A DNA stretch of 64,000 nucleotides from Ewingella americana (GTDB lineage: Bacteria > Pseudomonadota > Gammaproteobacteria > Enterobacterales > Enterobacteriaceae). The stretch's first letter is position 1. Every line of letters starts with the position of its first letter. Below the pieces are notes generated by a model. It had not been told where the DNA came from. It saw only the letters and a list, made by a program, of their open reading frames with translations, and did no database searches. Location: positions 417,588-481,587 of the forward strand of contig NZ_RCZD01000005.1 of assembly GCF_006438725.1 (NCBI RefSeq), read 5' to 3'. Below are positions 41,625 through 52,117 of the stretch, piece by piece. A program made the position numbers and the translations under genes.

Positions 41625-43357
41625 GCAATAAATTGTGGAGTGAACTGAACCCCGGCCCAGGCCCTTTGGTCGTCGATGCCCCGTTGGCCGATGCTGAGCG
41701 TCTGAAGAAAGAAAGTAATTTCTTGCGCGGGACCATTACCGACGATTTAAAAGATGGCCTGACCGGCGGCTTCAACGGTGACAACTTCCTGTTGATCCGT
41801 TTTCACGGCATGTATCAGCAGGATGACCGTGATATCCGCGCCGAACGTGCCGAACAAAAGCTTGAGCCGCGCCATGCCATGATGCTGCGCTGCCGTTTGC
41901 CTGGTGGCGTCATGACCCCGGCGCAGTGGCTGGGCATCGACAAATTTGCCGAAGAGAGCACCCTGTACGGCAGTATTCGTATTACTAACCGCCAGACATT
42001 CCAGTTCCACGGTATTCTCAAGCCGAACGTCAAACCGGTGCATCAGTTACTGAATAAACTCGGGCTGGACGCACTGGCGACCGCCAACGACGTGAACCGT
42101 AACGTCTTGTGTACGTCGAACCCGGTGGAGTCTGAGCTGCATCAGGAAGCCTATGCGTGGGCGAAAAAGCTCTCCGAACATCTTTTGCCGCGCACCCGGG
42201 CTTACGCCGAGGTGTGGCTGGATCAGGAAAAGGTCGAAACCACCGACGAAGAGCCGATCCTCGGCGCGACTTACCTGCCGCGTAAATTCAAAACGACAGT
42301 GGTGATCCCACCGCAAAATGATGTCGATCTGCACGCCAACGATCTGAACTTCGTGGCAATCGCCGATAACGGCAAACTGATCGGCTTCAACGTGCTGGTC
42401 GGCGGCGGGTTGTCTATCGCTCACGGTGACAAAGCGACGTATGCCCGTACCGCGAGTGAGCTGGGCTTCATTGCGCTGGAGAACACGCTGGCCGTGGCCG
42501 AAGCGGTGGTGACCACTCAGCGCGACTGGGGCAACCGTACCAACCGTAAAAATGCCAAAACCAAATACACGCTGGAACGCGTCGGTGTTGAGGTTTTCAA
42601 AGCTGAAGTAGAAAAACGTGCCGGGATTCAATTCGCTGATGTGCGCCCTTACGCATTTACCGGCCGCGGCGACCGCATCGGCTGGGTGAAGGGCATCGAC
42701 CACCAGTGGCACCTGACGCTGTTTATCGAAAATGGCCGCATTCTGGATTACCCGGGCAAGCCACTGAAAACCGGTTTGGCAGAAATCGCTAAGATCCACA
42801 AAGGTGATTTCAGGCTTACTGCTAATCAGAATCTGATCGTCGCCGGTGTGGCTGAGAAAGATAAAGACGCGATCGAAACGCTGGCCCGCAACCATGGCCT
42901 GATCGACGATAGCGTCACTGAACAGCGCAAAAATTCGATGGCCTGTGTGTCTTACCCAACTTGTCCGCTGGCGATGGCCGAAGCCGAACGCTTCCTGCCG
43001 GAGTTTGTGACGAAAGTGGAAGGCATCATGCATAGCCATGGCGTCGGTAAAGAGCACATCGTTTTACGTGTTACTGGTTGCCCGAACGGCTGTGGCCGTG
43101 CGCTGCTGGCCGAAATTGGCTTAGTGGGTAAAGCGATGAACCGCTACAACCTGCATCTGGGCGGCAACCGTGCCGGTACGCGCATTCCGCGGATGTATCG
43201 CGAGAACATCTCCGATACCGAGATTCTGGCGATCATCGACGAACTGGTAGGGCGCTGGGCCAAAGAGCGCGAAACCGATGAAGGTTTCGGCGACTACGTG
43301 ATCCGTGCGGGGATCATTCGTCCGGTACTCGACCCGGCCCGTGACTTTTACGACTAA
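41621..43357 (+). CDS. cysI: Sulfite reductase hemoprotein beta subunit
   Basis: Siroheme and 4Fe-4S enzyme that reduces sulfite to sulfide with six electrons from CysJ. The cluster/siroheme cysteines are in [17 protein letters not shown] and [15 protein letters not shown]. Substrate-site residues lie in [15 protein letters not shown] and [11 protein letters not shown]. 578 residues, slightly longer at the N-terminus than E. coli (570). Only a weak GAG precedes the ATG, and an overlapping five-codon frame sits directly upstream. CysG, which makes its siroheme, is encoded 2.2 kb downstream. Confidence 0.97.
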   Translation: MSNKLWSELNPGPGPLVVDAPLADAERLKKESNFLRGTITDDLKDGLTGGFNGDNFLLIRFHGMYQQDDRDIRAERAEQKLEPRHAMMLRCRLPGGVMTPAQWLGIDKFAEESTLYGSIRITNRQTFQFHGILKPNVKPVHQLLNKLGLDALATANDVNRNVLCTSNPVESELHQEAYAWAKKLSEHLLPRTRAYAEVWLDQEKVETTDEEPILGATYLPRKFKTTVVIPPQNDVDLHANDLNFVAIADNGKLIGFNVLVGGGLSIAHGDKATYARTASELGFIALENTLAVAEAVVTTQRDWGNRTNRKNAKTKYTLERVGVEVFKAEVEKRAGIQFADVRPYAFTGRGDRIGWVKGIDHQWHLTLFIENGRILDYPGKPLKTGLAEIAKIHKGDFRLTANQNLIVAGVAEKDKDAIETLARNHGLIDDSVTEQRKNSMACVSYPTCPLAMAEAERFLPEFVTKVEGIMHSHGVGKEHIVLRVTGCPNGCGRALLAEIGLVGKAMNRYNLHLGGNRAGTRIPRMYRENISDTEILAIIDELVGRWAKERETDEGFGDYVIRAGIIRPVLDPARDFYD

Positions 43358-43390
43358 CAGTACGACTGCAACCTGAAGGATGGAGAGTTT

Positions 43391-44122
43391 ATGAGTTTGC
43401 TCACTCTTGCTGAACTGAATGAGATGCCGAAATCCGGGCAGGCGCTGGCGCTGGGTGAAACCAACGGCCAGTTGGAAAAACTGTCGGCGCAGGATCGTGT
43501 GCAGTGGGCGCTGGAAAATTTGCCCGGGGAGTTCGCGCTCTCATCCAGTTTCGGCATTCAGGCGGCGGTCTGTTTGCATCTGGTAACCCGCCAGAAAGCC
43601 GACATTCCGGTGATCCTCACCGACACCGGTTATCTGTTCCCGGAAACCTACCAGTTTATCGATAAGCTTACCGAACAGTTGAACCTCAACCTTCAGGTGT
43701 TCCGTGCTGAGCACTCGCCTGCATGGCAGGAAGCGCGCTACGGTAAACTGTGGGAACAAGGCGTAGAAGGGATCGAACGTTACAACGATATCAATAAAGT
43801 CGAACCGATGAACCGTGCGCTGGAAACACTCGGTGCAAAAACCTGGTTCGCCGGGCTACGCCGTGAGCAGTCTGGTAGCCGTGCCCATTTGCCGGTGCTG
43901 GCGGTGCAGCGTGGCGTGTTTAAAATCTTGCCGATCATCGACTGGGATAACCGACAGATTTTCCAGTATCTGAAAGACAACGATCTGAGCTATCACCCGC
44001 TGTGGGATCAGGGTTATCTGTCCGTCGGCGATACTCACACCACTAAAAAGTGGGAAGAGGGCATGAGCGAAGAGGATACAAGGTTTTTTGGTCTGAAACG
44101 CGAGTGTGGCTTACATGAGTGA
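43391..44122 (+). CDS. cysH: Phosphoadenosine phosphosulfate reductase
   Basis: Reduces PAPS to sulfite using thioredoxin. PP-loop-like nucleotide fold ([15 protein letters not shown]), [30 protein letters not shown] and the C-terminal catalytic C239 in ECGLHE. The extra cysteine pairs of plant-type APS reductases are missing, so it is PAPS-specific and dependent on CysC. 243 residues. GGATGGAG upstream of the ATG, 33 bases behind cysI. Confidence 0.97.
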   Translation: MSLLTLAELNEMPKSGQALALGETNGQLEKLSAQDRVQWALENLPGEFALSSSFGIQAAVCLHLVTRQKADIPVILTDTGYLFPETYQFIDKLTEQLNLNLQVFRAEHSPAWQEARYGKLWEQGVEGIERYNDINKVEPMNRALETLGAKTWFAGLRREQSGSRAHLPVLAVQRGVFKILPIIDWDNRQIFQYLKDNDLSYHPLWDQGYLSVGDTHTTKKWEEGMSEEDTRFFGLKRECGLHE

Positions 44123-44151
44123 TAGCCTATCTTATTTGCCATTTTTCTTAC

Positions 44152-44244
44152 CGTTGTAAACCAACGGGCAGTGCCCGAACTCCTCACGTACTACGTGTAC
44201 GCTCCGGGTTCTCCGCGCTGTCCGTGTCCAAACTGTCTACAACG
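44152..44244. repeat. Palindromic intergenic unit with terminal inverted repeats
   Basis: About 93 bases bounded by CGTTGTA and TACAACG. The interior is an imperfect long palindrome, with perfect sub-dyads CGGGCAGTGCCCG and CACGTACTACGTG. Sits between the convergent ends of cysH and iap. Not ERIC; I do not recognise the family. Confidence 0.7.
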
Positions 44245-44277
44245 ATAACGGCTATTGGCCCGGCGAAATGAGGCGTT

Positions 44278-45306
44278 TTATTGAGCGGGCTTCGCCAGTT
44301 CTTTAATCAGCGGCAGTAAAATCTTCACACTCTCTTTCGCGCGTTTATCGATGCGCCCTGGCAGGACACGATCCAGATATTGCAGGTTATCCAACTGCCC
44401 CTGATGACGTGATGTTCCGTCCGGGAAATGCGGGCTGATGGCGCGTTGCTGCGAGCCATCTTTCTTACCCAGCGAATAATCGGTCGCGCTGACCATCAGC
44501 AGGGGAATATGTGCGTTGTCCAGCGCCTGCATCCCGCTACAGCAATCTTTACCTGCATAACTTTCGGCGGCGATGCCGTAACGATGAGCCAGTTTAATCG
44601 CACGGTCGCGGGTTAGCTTGGTGACGGCGGCTGAGGTGTTTTTGCCGCTTTTGAAATAGAGCTTATCGCCGACAATTAATGAATCGAGATTTACCACCAG
44701 CAAGGTATTTTTCTTCTCTTGCGGCGACATGCGCTGAACATAATCTTCTGCTCCCTGCGCTCCGGTTTCCTCTGCACTCAGCGCCACAAAGCGCAAACTG
44801 TAGTGTGTCTTCACTTTGCTGAGTTGTTCAGCCAGTTCCAGCATCACACCGACGCCTGAGGCGTTATCGTCCACGCCCTGTAAGGTCAGGCCGCCGAGAT
44901 TGTGGTCAGAATCCGCGTCGCTTTGCGGCAGATAAGTGTCGAAATGCGCCATGACGATAATCTGCTGTGGCACCACGCCAGGTCGTGCGGCAATCACCGA
45001 TGTAGCGTGAACGTTGTGCCAACTCTGCTTGCCGTCTTTGCTGCTGTAGAGATAGCGGGTATCGAAACCGCGTAAATCACTCTGGTAACCCAGTTTTTCG
45101 AAGTATTGGTTCAGGTAATCTGCGGCGATAAGTTCGCCGGGACTGCCCGCCATCCGCCCTGGAAAATAGGTCGCGATATGGCGGGTTTGTGTCGCGGCGA
45201 TAACGCCGGGAGCGGGTTCATTCGAAAGTTTAGCCGCATGAGCAAAACCCACGCAGCTGATACTGATCGTCAGCAGCGCGAGCTTCATGCGTAAAGTGGA
45301 AAACAT
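44278..45306 (-). CDS. iap: Alkaline phosphatase isozyme conversion aminopeptidase
   Basis: Exported M28-family zinc aminopeptidase; in E. coli it trims N-terminal arginine from alkaline phosphatase. Signal peptide in the first 24 residues (MKLALLTISISCVGFAHA). Zinc-site motifs: MAHFDTY, GVDDNASGVGVMLELAE, SAEETGAQGAEDY and NLDSLIVGDKLYF. I start at 45306 (MFSTLRMKLALL) as in E. coli, giving 342 residues; the frame extends to 45360. In E. coli a CRISPR-Cas locus separates iap from cysH; here they are neighbours. Confidence 0.93.
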   Translation of the reverse strand: MFSTLRMKLALLTISISCVGFAHAAKLSNEPAPGVIAATQTRHIATYFPGRMAGSPGELIAADYLNQYFEKLGYQSDLRGFDTRYLYSSKDGKQSWHNVHATSVIAARPGVVPQQIIVMAHFDTYLPQSDADSDHNLGGLTLQGVDDNASGVGVMLELAEQLSKVKTHYSLRFVALSAEETGAQGAEDYVQRMSPQEKKNTLLVVNLDSLIVGDKLYFKSGKNTSAAVTKLTRDRAIKLAHRYGIAAESYAGKDCCSGMQALDNAHIPLLMVSATDYSLGKKDGSQQRAISPHFPDGTSRHQGQLDNLQYLDRVLPGRIDKRAKESVKILLPLIKELAKPAQ

Positions 45307-45479
45307 AGCCGAAAAATCCTTATCAGGAGGTCTGTGAGAGCGGAAGACGTTATCCGTCATCCTTCAAGCATACAGCAGGCCGCGTATGGCGGTCTTAATT
45401 GGGCAATAGTATGCGATTGTGCGGCCAAATAGACAATTTCCCGTTATCTCAAAGGGCTCTTTTTGTTGCTGAAATCCGT

Positions 45480-45606
45480 AACCTGCTGAAGAATTCTGTG
45501 GCCTATATTCCATTCTGGAACTATTCATTCCATTTCGTCATTTCAGATCAATTATTCCCACCACGTATAGTCGTGTGAATTATCTTCGCGAATAAATAAG
45601 GCCGTT
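45480..45606 (+). promoter_or_regulatory. cysG-cysDNC promoter region, probable CysB target
   Basis: AT-rich with a spaced ATTCCATT repeat (ATTCCATTCTGGAACT then CATTCCATTTCG), the kind of half-site repeat seen at CysB targets. TATAGT at 45566-45571 is a possible -10 without a good -35, as expected for an activated promoter. Confidence 0.45.
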
Positions 45607-47031
45607 GTGGACTATCTACCCATTTTTGCCGACCTCAGACAACGCCCCGTGCTGGTTGTCGGTGGCGGTGAAGTCGCAGCACGCAAAATTGATCTCCTAC
45701 TGCGTGCCGGCGCAGCAGTCCGCATCGTCGCGCAATCGCTCACTCCTGAACTCGAACATCGTCGTCAGGCGTTGCAGGTCAGCTGGATAGCAGAGCGCTT
45801 TGAGCCTCAACAGCTCGATGACGTTTTTCTGGTGATTGCCGCTACGGATGATGCAAGGCTCAATGCCGAAGTCTTCGAGCAGGCCAACCAGCGGCAGTTG
45901 CTGGTGAACGTGGTGGATGACCAGCCGAAGTGTTCATTTATCTTCCCCTCAATTGTCGATCGTTCACCGATTGTTGTCGCGATCTCCTCCAGCGGCACTG
46001 CTCCGGTGCTGGCGCGTCTGTTGCGTGAAAAACTGGAAACCTTACTCCCCGCCAGTCTTGGGAAAATGGCTGAAATTGCCGGGGGATGGCGCGAAAGCGT
46101 GAAACAGCGGTTTACCTCAATGAGGGCCCGCCGCCGTTTCTGGGAACAGGCATTCGATGGCCGTTTTGCTTCGCTGGTCACTGCGGGACAGATTCCACAG
46201 GCCGAGCAAGTATTGCAGCAACAGTTAGATAACCCGGAATCTATCTCGCAAAGCGGAGAAGTGACGCTGGTCGGCGCAGGGCCGGGTGATGCAGGATTAC
46301 TCACCTTACGCGGTTTGCAGGTCATGCAGCAGGCGGACGTGGTGCTTTATGACTATCTGGTCAGTGATGAAGTGCTGGACCTGGTACGGCGCGACGCAGA
46401 CAGAATTTGCGTGGGAAAACGGGCAGGCAGCCATTCTGTGGCGCAGGACGATATTAACCGCTTACTGGTGGAACTCGCACTGCAGGGGAAGAAAGTGGTG
46501 CGGCTAAAGGGCGGCGATCCGTTTATTTTTGGTCGCGGTGGTGAAGAGTTACAGGCCGTCGTGGCCGCCGGAATTCCTTTCCAGGTGGTGCCGGGTGTGA
46601 CCGCAGCTGCGGGGGCGACGGCTTATGCCGGCATTCCGCTGACACACCGTGATCACGCGCAAAGCGTGGTCTTTGTGACCGGCCATTGCCGTCCTGAAGA
46701 CAATGGCGTGCAGTGGGAAACCCTCGCAAAGGGCAAACAGACATTAGCGATTTACATGGGCACGCTGAAGGCGGCTGAAATTAGTCAGCAATTGATCGCC
46801 CATGGTCGTGCGGCTTCCACGCCGGTGGCTGTTATCGGACGTGGTACTCGTGCAGACCAACAGGTGCTCACGGGTACTTTGGATAGTCTTGAACATTTAG
46901 CTCAACAGGCGCCGACGCCGGCGCTGCTGGTGATCGGTGAAGTCGTGGCACTTCACTCTCAACTTGCCTGGTTTGGGCATCATCCACAGACTGACGGCGT
47001 GCAACGCCCGACTGTCGTGAATTTGGCTTAA
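45607..47031 (+). CDS. cysG: Siroheme synthase CysG
   Basis: Trifunctional enzyme making siroheme from uroporphyrinogen III. The N-terminal half (about 1-205) is the NAD-dependent precorrin-2 dehydrogenase/ferrochelatase ([34 protein letters not shown]). The C-terminal half is the SAM-dependent methyltransferase ([51 protein letters not shown]). Start codon is GTG, giving [14 protein letters not shown]. 474 residues. In E. coli cysG sits with nirBD; here it leads the cysDNC operon, nine bases ahead of cysD, tying siroheme supply to sulfate assimilation. Confidence 0.95.
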   Translation: MDYLPIFADLRQRPVLVVGGGEVAARKIDLLLRAGAAVRIVAQSLTPELEHRRQALQVSWIAERFEPQQLDDVFLVIAATDDARLNAEVFEQANQRQLLVNVVDDQPKCSFIFPSIVDRSPIVVAISSSGTAPVLARLLREKLETLLPASLGKMAEIAGGWRESVKQRFTSMRARRRFWEQAFDGRFASLVTAGQIPQAEQVLQQQLDNPESISQSGEVTLVGAGPGDAGLLTLRGLQVMQQADVVLYDYLVSDEVLDLVRRDADRICVGKRAGSHSVAQDDINRLLVELALQGKKVVRLKGGDPFIFGRGGEELQAVVAAGIPFQVVPGVTAAAGATAYAGIPLTHRDHAQSVVFVTGHCRPEDNGVQWETLAKGKQTLAIYMGTLKAAEISQQLIAHGRAASTPVAVIGRGTRADQQVLTGTLDSLEHLAQQAPTPALLVIGEVVALHSQLAWFGHHPQTDGVQRPTVVNLA

Positions 47032-47040
47032 GGATCTGTT

Positions 47041-47949
47041 ATGGACGAAAAACGACTCACACATTTACGGCAGCTGGAGGCGGAAAGTATCCATATTATC
47101 CGTGAAGTTGCGGCTGAATTCGCCAATCCGGTGATGATGTATTCCATCGGTAAAGACTCGTCGGTGATGTTGCATCTGGCGCGCAAGGCCTTCTTCCCGG
47201 GTACTCTGCCATTCCCATTGTTGCATGTGGATACGGGCTGGAAATTTCGCGAGATGTATGAATTCCGCGACCGCACGGCCAAAAATTATGGTTTTGAATT
47301 GCTGGTGCATAAAAACCCGGAAGGCGTGGCGATGGGCATTAACCCATTCGTACACGGCAGTGCCAAGCATACCGATATCATGAAAACCGAAGGCCTGAAA
47401 CAGGCCCTGAACAAATACGGTTTTGATGCCGCCTTTGGTGGCGCACGTCGTGACGAAGAGAAATCGCGTGCCAAAGAGCGTATTTACTCATTCCGTGACC
47501 GTTTCCACCGTTGGGATCCTAAAAACCAACGCCCGGAGCTGTGGCATAACTACAACGGCCAGATTAACAAAGGCGAAAGCATCCGTGTCTTCCCGCTCTC
47601 CAACTGGACTGAGCTCGATATCTGGCAGTACATCTATCTGGAAAACATTGAGATCGTTCCACTCTATCTGGCCGCACCGCGTCCAGTGCTGGAGCGTGAC
47701 GGCATGTTGCTGATGGTGGATGACGATCGCATTGACCTGCAACCGGGCGAAGTGGTTGAACAGAAAATGGTGCGTTTCCGTACCCTTGGCTGCTGGCCTC
47801 TGACCGGCGCGGTGGAGTCTGAAGCGCAGACGCTTCCTGAGATCATCGAAGAGATGCTGGTGTCGACCACCAGTGAACGGCAGGGACGGGCAATTGACCG
47901 TGACCAGGCCGGTTCGATGGAACTGAAAAAACGTCAGGGCTATTTCTGA
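47041..47949 (+). CDS. cysD: Sulfate adenylyltransferase subunit 2
   Basis: Catalytic subunit of ATP sulfurylase forming APS from sulfate and ATP. PP-loop ATPase motif [18 protein letters not shown], then [16 protein letters not shown] and [21 protein letters not shown]. 302 residues, standard. Pairs with the GTPase CysN encoded 12 bases downstream. GGATCTGTT precedes the ATG. Confidence 0.98.
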   Translation: MDEKRLTHLRQLEAESIHIIREVAAEFANPVMMYSIGKDSSVMLHLARKAFFPGTLPFPLLHVDTGWKFREMYEFRDRTAKNYGFELLVHKNPEGVAMGINPFVHGSAKHTDIMKTEGLKQALNKYGFDAAFGGARRDEEKSRAKERIYSFRDRFHRWDPKNQRPELWHNYNGQINKGESIRVFPLSNWTELDIWQYIYLENIEIVPLYLAAPRPVLERDGMLLMVDDDRIDLQPGEVVEQKMVRFRTLGCWPLTGAVESEAQTLPEIIEEMLVSTTSERQGRAIDRDQAGSMELKKRQGYF

Positions 47950-47961
47950 GGAGCGACCAAA

Positions 47962-49389
47962 ATGAACAATGCTATTGCACAACAAATTGAAGAACAGGGC
48001 GGCGTAGAAGCCTACCTGCATGCCCAGCAGCATAAAAGCCTGTTGCGTTTCCTGACCTGCGGCAGCGTCGATGACGGTAAAAGTACCTTGATCGGCCGCT
48101 TACTGCATGACACCCGTCAGATTTATGAAGATCAGCTCTCTTCGCTGCACAGTGACAGCAAGCGTCACGGCACACAGGGCGAAAAACTCGATCTGGCCTT
48201 GCTGGTCGATGGCCTGCAAGCCGAGCGCGAGCAAGGCATTACCATTGATGTGGCGTACCGCTATTTTTCTACCGAGAAGCGTAAATTCATCATTGCCGAC
48301 ACGCCGGGACATGAGCAGTACACCCGCAATATGGCCACCGGTGCGTCGACTTGTGACCTGGCGATTTTGCTGATCGATGCCCGTAAAGGGGTTCTGGATC
48401 AAACCCGTCGCCACAGCTTTATCGCTACCCTGTTAGGGATCCGCCACCTGGTGGTTGCGGTGAACAAAATGGATCTGGTGGATTACAGCGAAAGCGTATT
48501 TGAGCAGTTTAAAGCCGATTATCTGGATTTCGCCCAGCAGTTGCCGACCGACCTGGATATCAAGTTTGTCCCGCTCTCTGCCCTTGAAGGCGACAACGTG
48601 GCAAGTCCGAGCGATAAAATGGACTGGTATACCGGCCCGACGCTGCTTGATGTGCTGGAAACTGTCAACGTGATTAATATCCGCGAACAGCAACCGATGC
48701 GTTTCCCGGTGCAGTACGTTAATCGTCCTAACCTCGATTTCCGTGGTTACGCCGGTACGCTGGCGTCGGGGTCGATACGTGTCGGGCAAAAAATCAAAGT
48801 CCTGCCTTCCGGCGTTGAGTCGACTATCGCGCGCATTGTGACGTTCGACGGTGACTTGCAAGAAGCCTGGGCTGGCGAAGCGATCACGCTGGTGCTGGCT
48901 GATGAGCGCGATATCAGCCGCGGCGATCTGCTGGTGGACGCAGCTGAAACGGTCAAAGCGGTACAGAATGCCAAAGTTGATATTGTCTGGATGGCAGAGC
49001 AGCCGCTGAGTGTCGGGCAGAGCTACGACATCAAGATTGGCGGTAAGAGAGCGCGTGCCCGTGTAGAGAATATTGAGTATCAAGTGGAAATCAACTCGCT
49101 GACCCAGCGCATTGTTGAGGCTTTGCCGCTCAATGGCATTGGCCTGGTTGAGCTGACCTTTGATGAGCCGCTGGTGCTGGATAACTACCAAAGTAATGCC
49201 GTGACCGGTGGAATGATCTTTATCGACCGGCTGACCAACGTCACCGTCGGTGCCGGGTTGGTGCGTGAGGCGCTGGAGAGTGTTTATCAGGAGCCGGGGG
49301 CCTTCAGTGCGTTCGAACTGGAGCTTAATGGTCTGATCCGTCGTCACTTCCCGCACTGGGGCGCCCGCGATCTGTTAGGTGGGAAATAA
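47962..49389 (+). CDS. cysN: Sulfate adenylyltransferase subunit 1 (GTPase)
   Basis: EF-Tu-like GTPase that drives APS synthesis by CysD. G motifs: [15 protein letters not shown] (G1), [18 protein letters not shown] (G3) and [14 protein letters not shown] (G4), followed by two beta-barrel domains. 475 residues as in E. coli. Separate from the APS kinase, not a NodQ-type fusion. Stop lies one base before the cysC ATG. Confidence 0.98.
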   Translation: MNNAIAQQIEEQGGVEAYLHAQQHKSLLRFLTCGSVDDGKSTLIGRLLHDTRQIYEDQLSSLHSDSKRHGTQGEKLDLALLVDGLQAEREQGITIDVAYRYFSTEKRKFIIADTPGHEQYTRNMATGASTCDLAILLIDARKGVLDQTRRHSFIATLLGIRHLVVAVNKMDLVDYSESVFEQFKADYLDFAQQLPTDLDIKFVPLSALEGDNVASPSDKMDWYTGPTLLDVLETVNVINIREQQPMRFPVQYVNRPNLDFRGYAGTLASGSIRVGQKIKVLPSGVESTIARIVTFDGDLQEAWAGEAITLVLADERDISRGDLLVDAAETVKAVQNAKVDIVWMAEQPLSVGQSYDIKIGGKRARARVENIEYQVEINSLTQRIVEALPLNGIGLVELTFDEPLVLDNYQSNAVTGGMIFIDRLTNVTVGAGLVREALESVYQEPGAFSAFELELNGLIRRHFPHWGARDLLGGK

Positions 49390-49390
49390 C

Positions 49391-49996
49391 ATGGCTTTAC
49401 AGGACGAGAACGTCGTCTGGCATCCGCACGCCCTGACGCGTGAGGATCGCGAACAGCAGCATGGTCACAAAGGGGCCGTGCTGTGGTTTACCGGACTTTC
49501 AGGTTCCGGCAAGTCTACCGTTGCCGGGGCGCTGGAACAGGCGCTGTATGCGCTGGGCGTTAGTACTTATTTGCTCGACGGCGATAATGTGCGTCACGGG
49601 TTGTGCCGGGACCTGGGTTTTAGCGACGACGACCGCCGCGAAAATATCCGCCGGGTCGGCGAAGTCGCCAAACTGATGGTAGATGCCGGGCTGGTGGTGC
49701 TGACAGCGTTTATCTCACCCCATCGTGCCGAGCGTGACATAGTACGTAATTTGTTGGATGACGGGCAGTTTATCGAAGTCTTTGTGGATACGCCGCTGGA
49801 TATCTGCGAAGCGCGCGATCCTAAAGGTCTGTATAAGAAAGCGCGTGCCGGTGAACTGAAAAATTTCACCGGGATCGACTCTGAATATCAGGCACCGCAA
49901 GCCCCGGATGTGCATCTTGATGGCGAACAATTGGTAACACATTTGGTTGCGCAATTGTTAGATGTACTGCGTCACCACGCTATTATCAATCCCTGA
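49391..49996 (+). CDS. cysC: Adenylylsulfate kinase
   Basis: Phosphorylates APS to PAPS. P-loop GLSGSGKS at residues 35-42, [18 protein letters not shown], the [10 protein letters not shown] segment that holds the phosphorylated serine, and [32 protein letters not shown]. The frame extends upstream to a GTG at 49379 inside cysN, but the ATG at 49391 gives exactly 201 residues as in E. coli. Last gene of cysGDNC. Confidence 0.97.
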   Translation: MALQDENVVWHPHALTREDREQQHGHKGAVLWFTGLSGSGKSTVAGALEQALYALGVSTYLLDGDNVRHGLCRDLGFSDDDRRENIRRVGEVAKLMVDAGLVVLTAFISPHRAERDIVRNLLDDGQFIEVFVDTPLDICEARDPKGLYKKARAGELKNFTGIDSEYQAPQAPDVHLDGEQLVTHLVAQLLDVLRHHAIINP

Positions 49997-50057
49997 ATGT
50001 TGCCGGCCAAACGTCCCAGAACGTGCCGGTCTACACTGTTACAACGGGGATCACGCT

Positions 50058-50414
50058 ATGCAGGCATTACTTCACAGAATAGTCAGTCGGATCTGGATAG
50101 ACCGCCCCGTGGCGGTGTCGGATGATCCGGTTTCTGATGCAGAAGATCCCTCGTATTCGATGTTTGGCGGCTGTACAGGCTTTGTTTTTTACTGGCTGGC
50201 ATTTACTCTTCCTTTTCTGGTCTACGGCTCTAACACCTTGTTTTTTTTCCTCTATACCTGGCCATTCTTCCTGGCTCTGATGCCTGTCGCTGTGTTAATC
50301 GGCATCGCTTTCAGCATGTTGTTTAGTGGTAACTGGTGGCAAACGCTGTTGGCCTCCGGTGTTGCAGTGATGGGGATGTTCTGGACGGTCTTCTCTTTCC
50401 TGTCAGGCTGGTAA
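50058..50414 (+). CDS. ygbE: DUF3561 inner-membrane protein YgbE
   Basis: 118-residue protein with three hydrophobic segments (about 40-60, 63-85 and 93-115). The segment LVYGSNTLFFFLYTWPFFLALMPVAVLIGIA, read in two parts, is near-identical to E. coli YgbE. Function unknown. I start at 50058 with GGGGAT upstream; the frame is open from 49962 within cysC. Position between cysC and ftsB is as in E. coli. Confidence 0.88.
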   Translation: MQALLHRIVSRIWIDRPVAVSDDPVSDAEDPSYSMFGGCTGFVFYWLAFTLPFLVYGSNTLFFFLYTWPFFLALMPVAVLIGIAFSMLFSGNWWQTLLASGVAVMGMFWTVFSFLSGW

Positions 50415-50579
50415 ATTTCTGACCATTTTCTCAGCAATTTCTTATCTCTATGTAAACCATTGTGTCATTCTTCCCCATAATTACGGCCTTAACTCTGAAT
50501 CTCACCGCCAATTTCCCTGTCAGTGTGGAGTCCGGCTGAAAGTTGTGGGATGATTGAGCGGCTTTTTTAGGGGGCGGGG

Positions 50580-50903
50580 ATGGGCAAATTAACGCTGCTA
50601 TTACTGGTTTTGCTTGGCTGGTTACAGTATTCGCTGTGGCTAGGTAAGAATGGTATTCACGATTATGTTCGTGTGAATGACGACGTTGAGGTACAGCAGG
50701 CCAACAACGGCAAACTCAAGTCACGAAATGATCAACTCTTTGCTGAAATCGATGATTTGACCGGTGGTCAGGAAGCTATCGAAGAACGCGCGCGTAATGA
50801 ACTGGGCATGATTAAGCCCGGTGAGACTTTCTATCGCCTGGTGCCTGACCAGTCAAAGCGTAATGCGGGTATCAGTACTTCGCAAAACAACCTAAAACAA
50901 TAG
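50580..50903 (+). CDS. ftsB: Cell division protein FtsB
   Basis: Small bitopic divisome protein that forms a trimer with FtsQ and FtsL. Short cytoplasmic start, one membrane helix (about 3-21, [17 protein letters not shown]), a coiled coil with the heptads around [22 protein letters not shown], and the conserved [19 protein letters not shown]. 107 residues. GGGGCGGGG lies just before the ATG. Followed two bases later by ispD. Confidence 0.96.
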   Translation: MGKLTLLLLVLLGWLQYSLWLGKNGIHDYVRVNDDVEVQQANNGKLKSRNDQLFAEIDDLTGGQEAIEERARNELGMIKPGETFYRLVPDQSKRNAGISTSQNNLKQ

Positions 50904-50905
50904 CT

Positions 50906-51625
50906 ATGAGCCACTTCGCAGGTTCCCCCCCAGAAATTATTGCTGTTTTGCCCGCTGCCGGTATCGGCAGCCGTATGCAGACAGAATGTCCTAAGCAGTA
51001 CCTTTCCATTGGCGGTATGACACTGATCGAACATTCGATCCGTGCGCTGCTGCAAAGTCCGCAGGTCACAAAAATTGTGGTGTCGCTTAGCCCGCACGAT
51101 GTGCAATTTGCGCAGTTACCTATTGCTTTAGATCCCCGTATTCACGCGGTAACGGGGGGCAGTCAGCGTGCAGAGTCGGTAATGGCCGGTCTCGAACAAG
51201 CCGGATCTCAAGGTTGGGTATTGGTGCATGATGCAGCCCGTCCCTGTCTGCACATTGATGATTTAAATCGGCTGCTGGCAATTTCTGCTTTCAGCAATGT
51301 GGGGGGGATTCTTGCTGCACCGGTGCGCGACACTATGAAACGCAGTCAACCGGGCATCAGCAACATTGCCCATACTGTCGATCGCGAAGAGTTATGGCAC
51401 GCGCTCACGCCGCAATTTTTTCCTCTCGAATTACTGAAAACCTGTCTGCGCCGCGCGCTGGATGAAGGTGCAACAGTGACGGATGAAGCCTCTGCGATGG
51501 AGTATTGCGGATTTCATCCGATGCTGATTGCCGGGCGTTCAGACAATATTAAAGTCACCAGGCCGGAAGATTTGGCGCTGGCAGAATTCTATTTAACCCA
51601 GTTGTATCAAAAGGAGAGCGCATAA
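50906..51625 (+). CDS. ispD: 2-C-methyl-D-erythritol 4-phosphate cytidylyltransferase
   Basis: Third step of the MEP isoprenoid pathway: CTP plus MEP gives CDP-ME. Nucleotide-binding [20 protein letters not shown] at residues about 12-31, [15 protein letters not shown], and [11 protein letters not shown]. 239 residues. Its stop overlaps the ispF start (TAATG), the usual coupling of these two enzymes. Confidence 0.97.
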   Translation: MSHFAGSPPEIIAVLPAAGIGSRMQTECPKQYLSIGGMTLIEHSIRALLQSPQVTKIVVSLSPHDVQFAQLPIALDPRIHAVTGGSQRAESVMAGLEQAGSQGWVLVHDAARPCLHIDDLNRLLAISAFSNVGGILAAPVRDTMKRSQPGISNIAHTVDREELWHALTPQFFPLELLKTCLRRALDEGATVTDEASAMEYCGFHPMLIAGRSDNIKVTRPEDLALAEFYLTQLYQKESA

Positions 51626-52098
51626 TGCGTATCGGTCACGGTTTTGACGTGCATAAATTCGGCGGCGAAGGCCCATTGGTGATCGGCGGCGTGCGTATTC
51701 CTTACCCGCAAGGTTTGCTGGCCCATTCTGACGGTGATGTCGCCCTGCACGCGGTGACTGACGCCCTGCTGGGCGCGGCGGCGATGGGCGATATCGGTAA
51801 ACTGTTCCCGGACACTGATCCGGCGTTTAAAGGCGCTGACAGTCGCGAACTACTGCGCGAAGCCTATCGCCGTATTCGCGCCAAAGGGTATACGCTTGGT
51901 AATCTGGATATCACGATCATTGCGCAGGCCCCAAAAATGGCACCGCACATTCCTCAGATGCGGGTATTCCTGGCTGAAGATCTGCAATGTCATATGGATG
52001 ACGTGAACGTAAAAGCCACGACAACTGAACAACTGGGTTTCACCGGCCGTGGCGAAGGTATTGCCTGCGAGGCCGTAGCCCTGTTGATCAAGGACTGA
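51625..52098 (+). CDS. ispF: 2-C-methyl-D-erythritol 2,4-cyclodiphosphate synthase
   Basis: Fifth step of the MEP pathway, cyclising CDP-ME 2-phosphate with loss of CMP. Zinc ligands D8 and H10 in [12 protein letters not shown], the [26 protein letters not shown] motif (read in two parts), [14 protein letters not shown] and [17 protein letters not shown]. 157 residues. TruD follows within 20 bases. Confidence 0.97.
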   Translation: MRIGHGFDVHKFGGEGPLVIGGVRIPYPQGLLAHSDGDVALHAVTDALLGAAAMGDIGKLFPDTDPAFKGADSRELLREAYRRIRAKGYTLGNLDITIIAQAPKMAPHIPQMRVFLAEDLQCHMDDVNVKATTTEQLGFTGRGEGIACEAVALLIKD

Positions 52099-52117
52099 CG
52101 CAGTGGAAAATAATTCG

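Noticed and set aside
44123-44277. Possible CRISPR repeat in the cysH-iap gap
   Set aside because: There is a single palindromic unit, no repeat-spacer periodicity, and no match to the type I-E repeat.
45340-45380. ERIC-like fragment (GTCATCCTTCAAG) upstream of iap
   Set aside because: Only one short end-like block, with no partner end or central palindrome.
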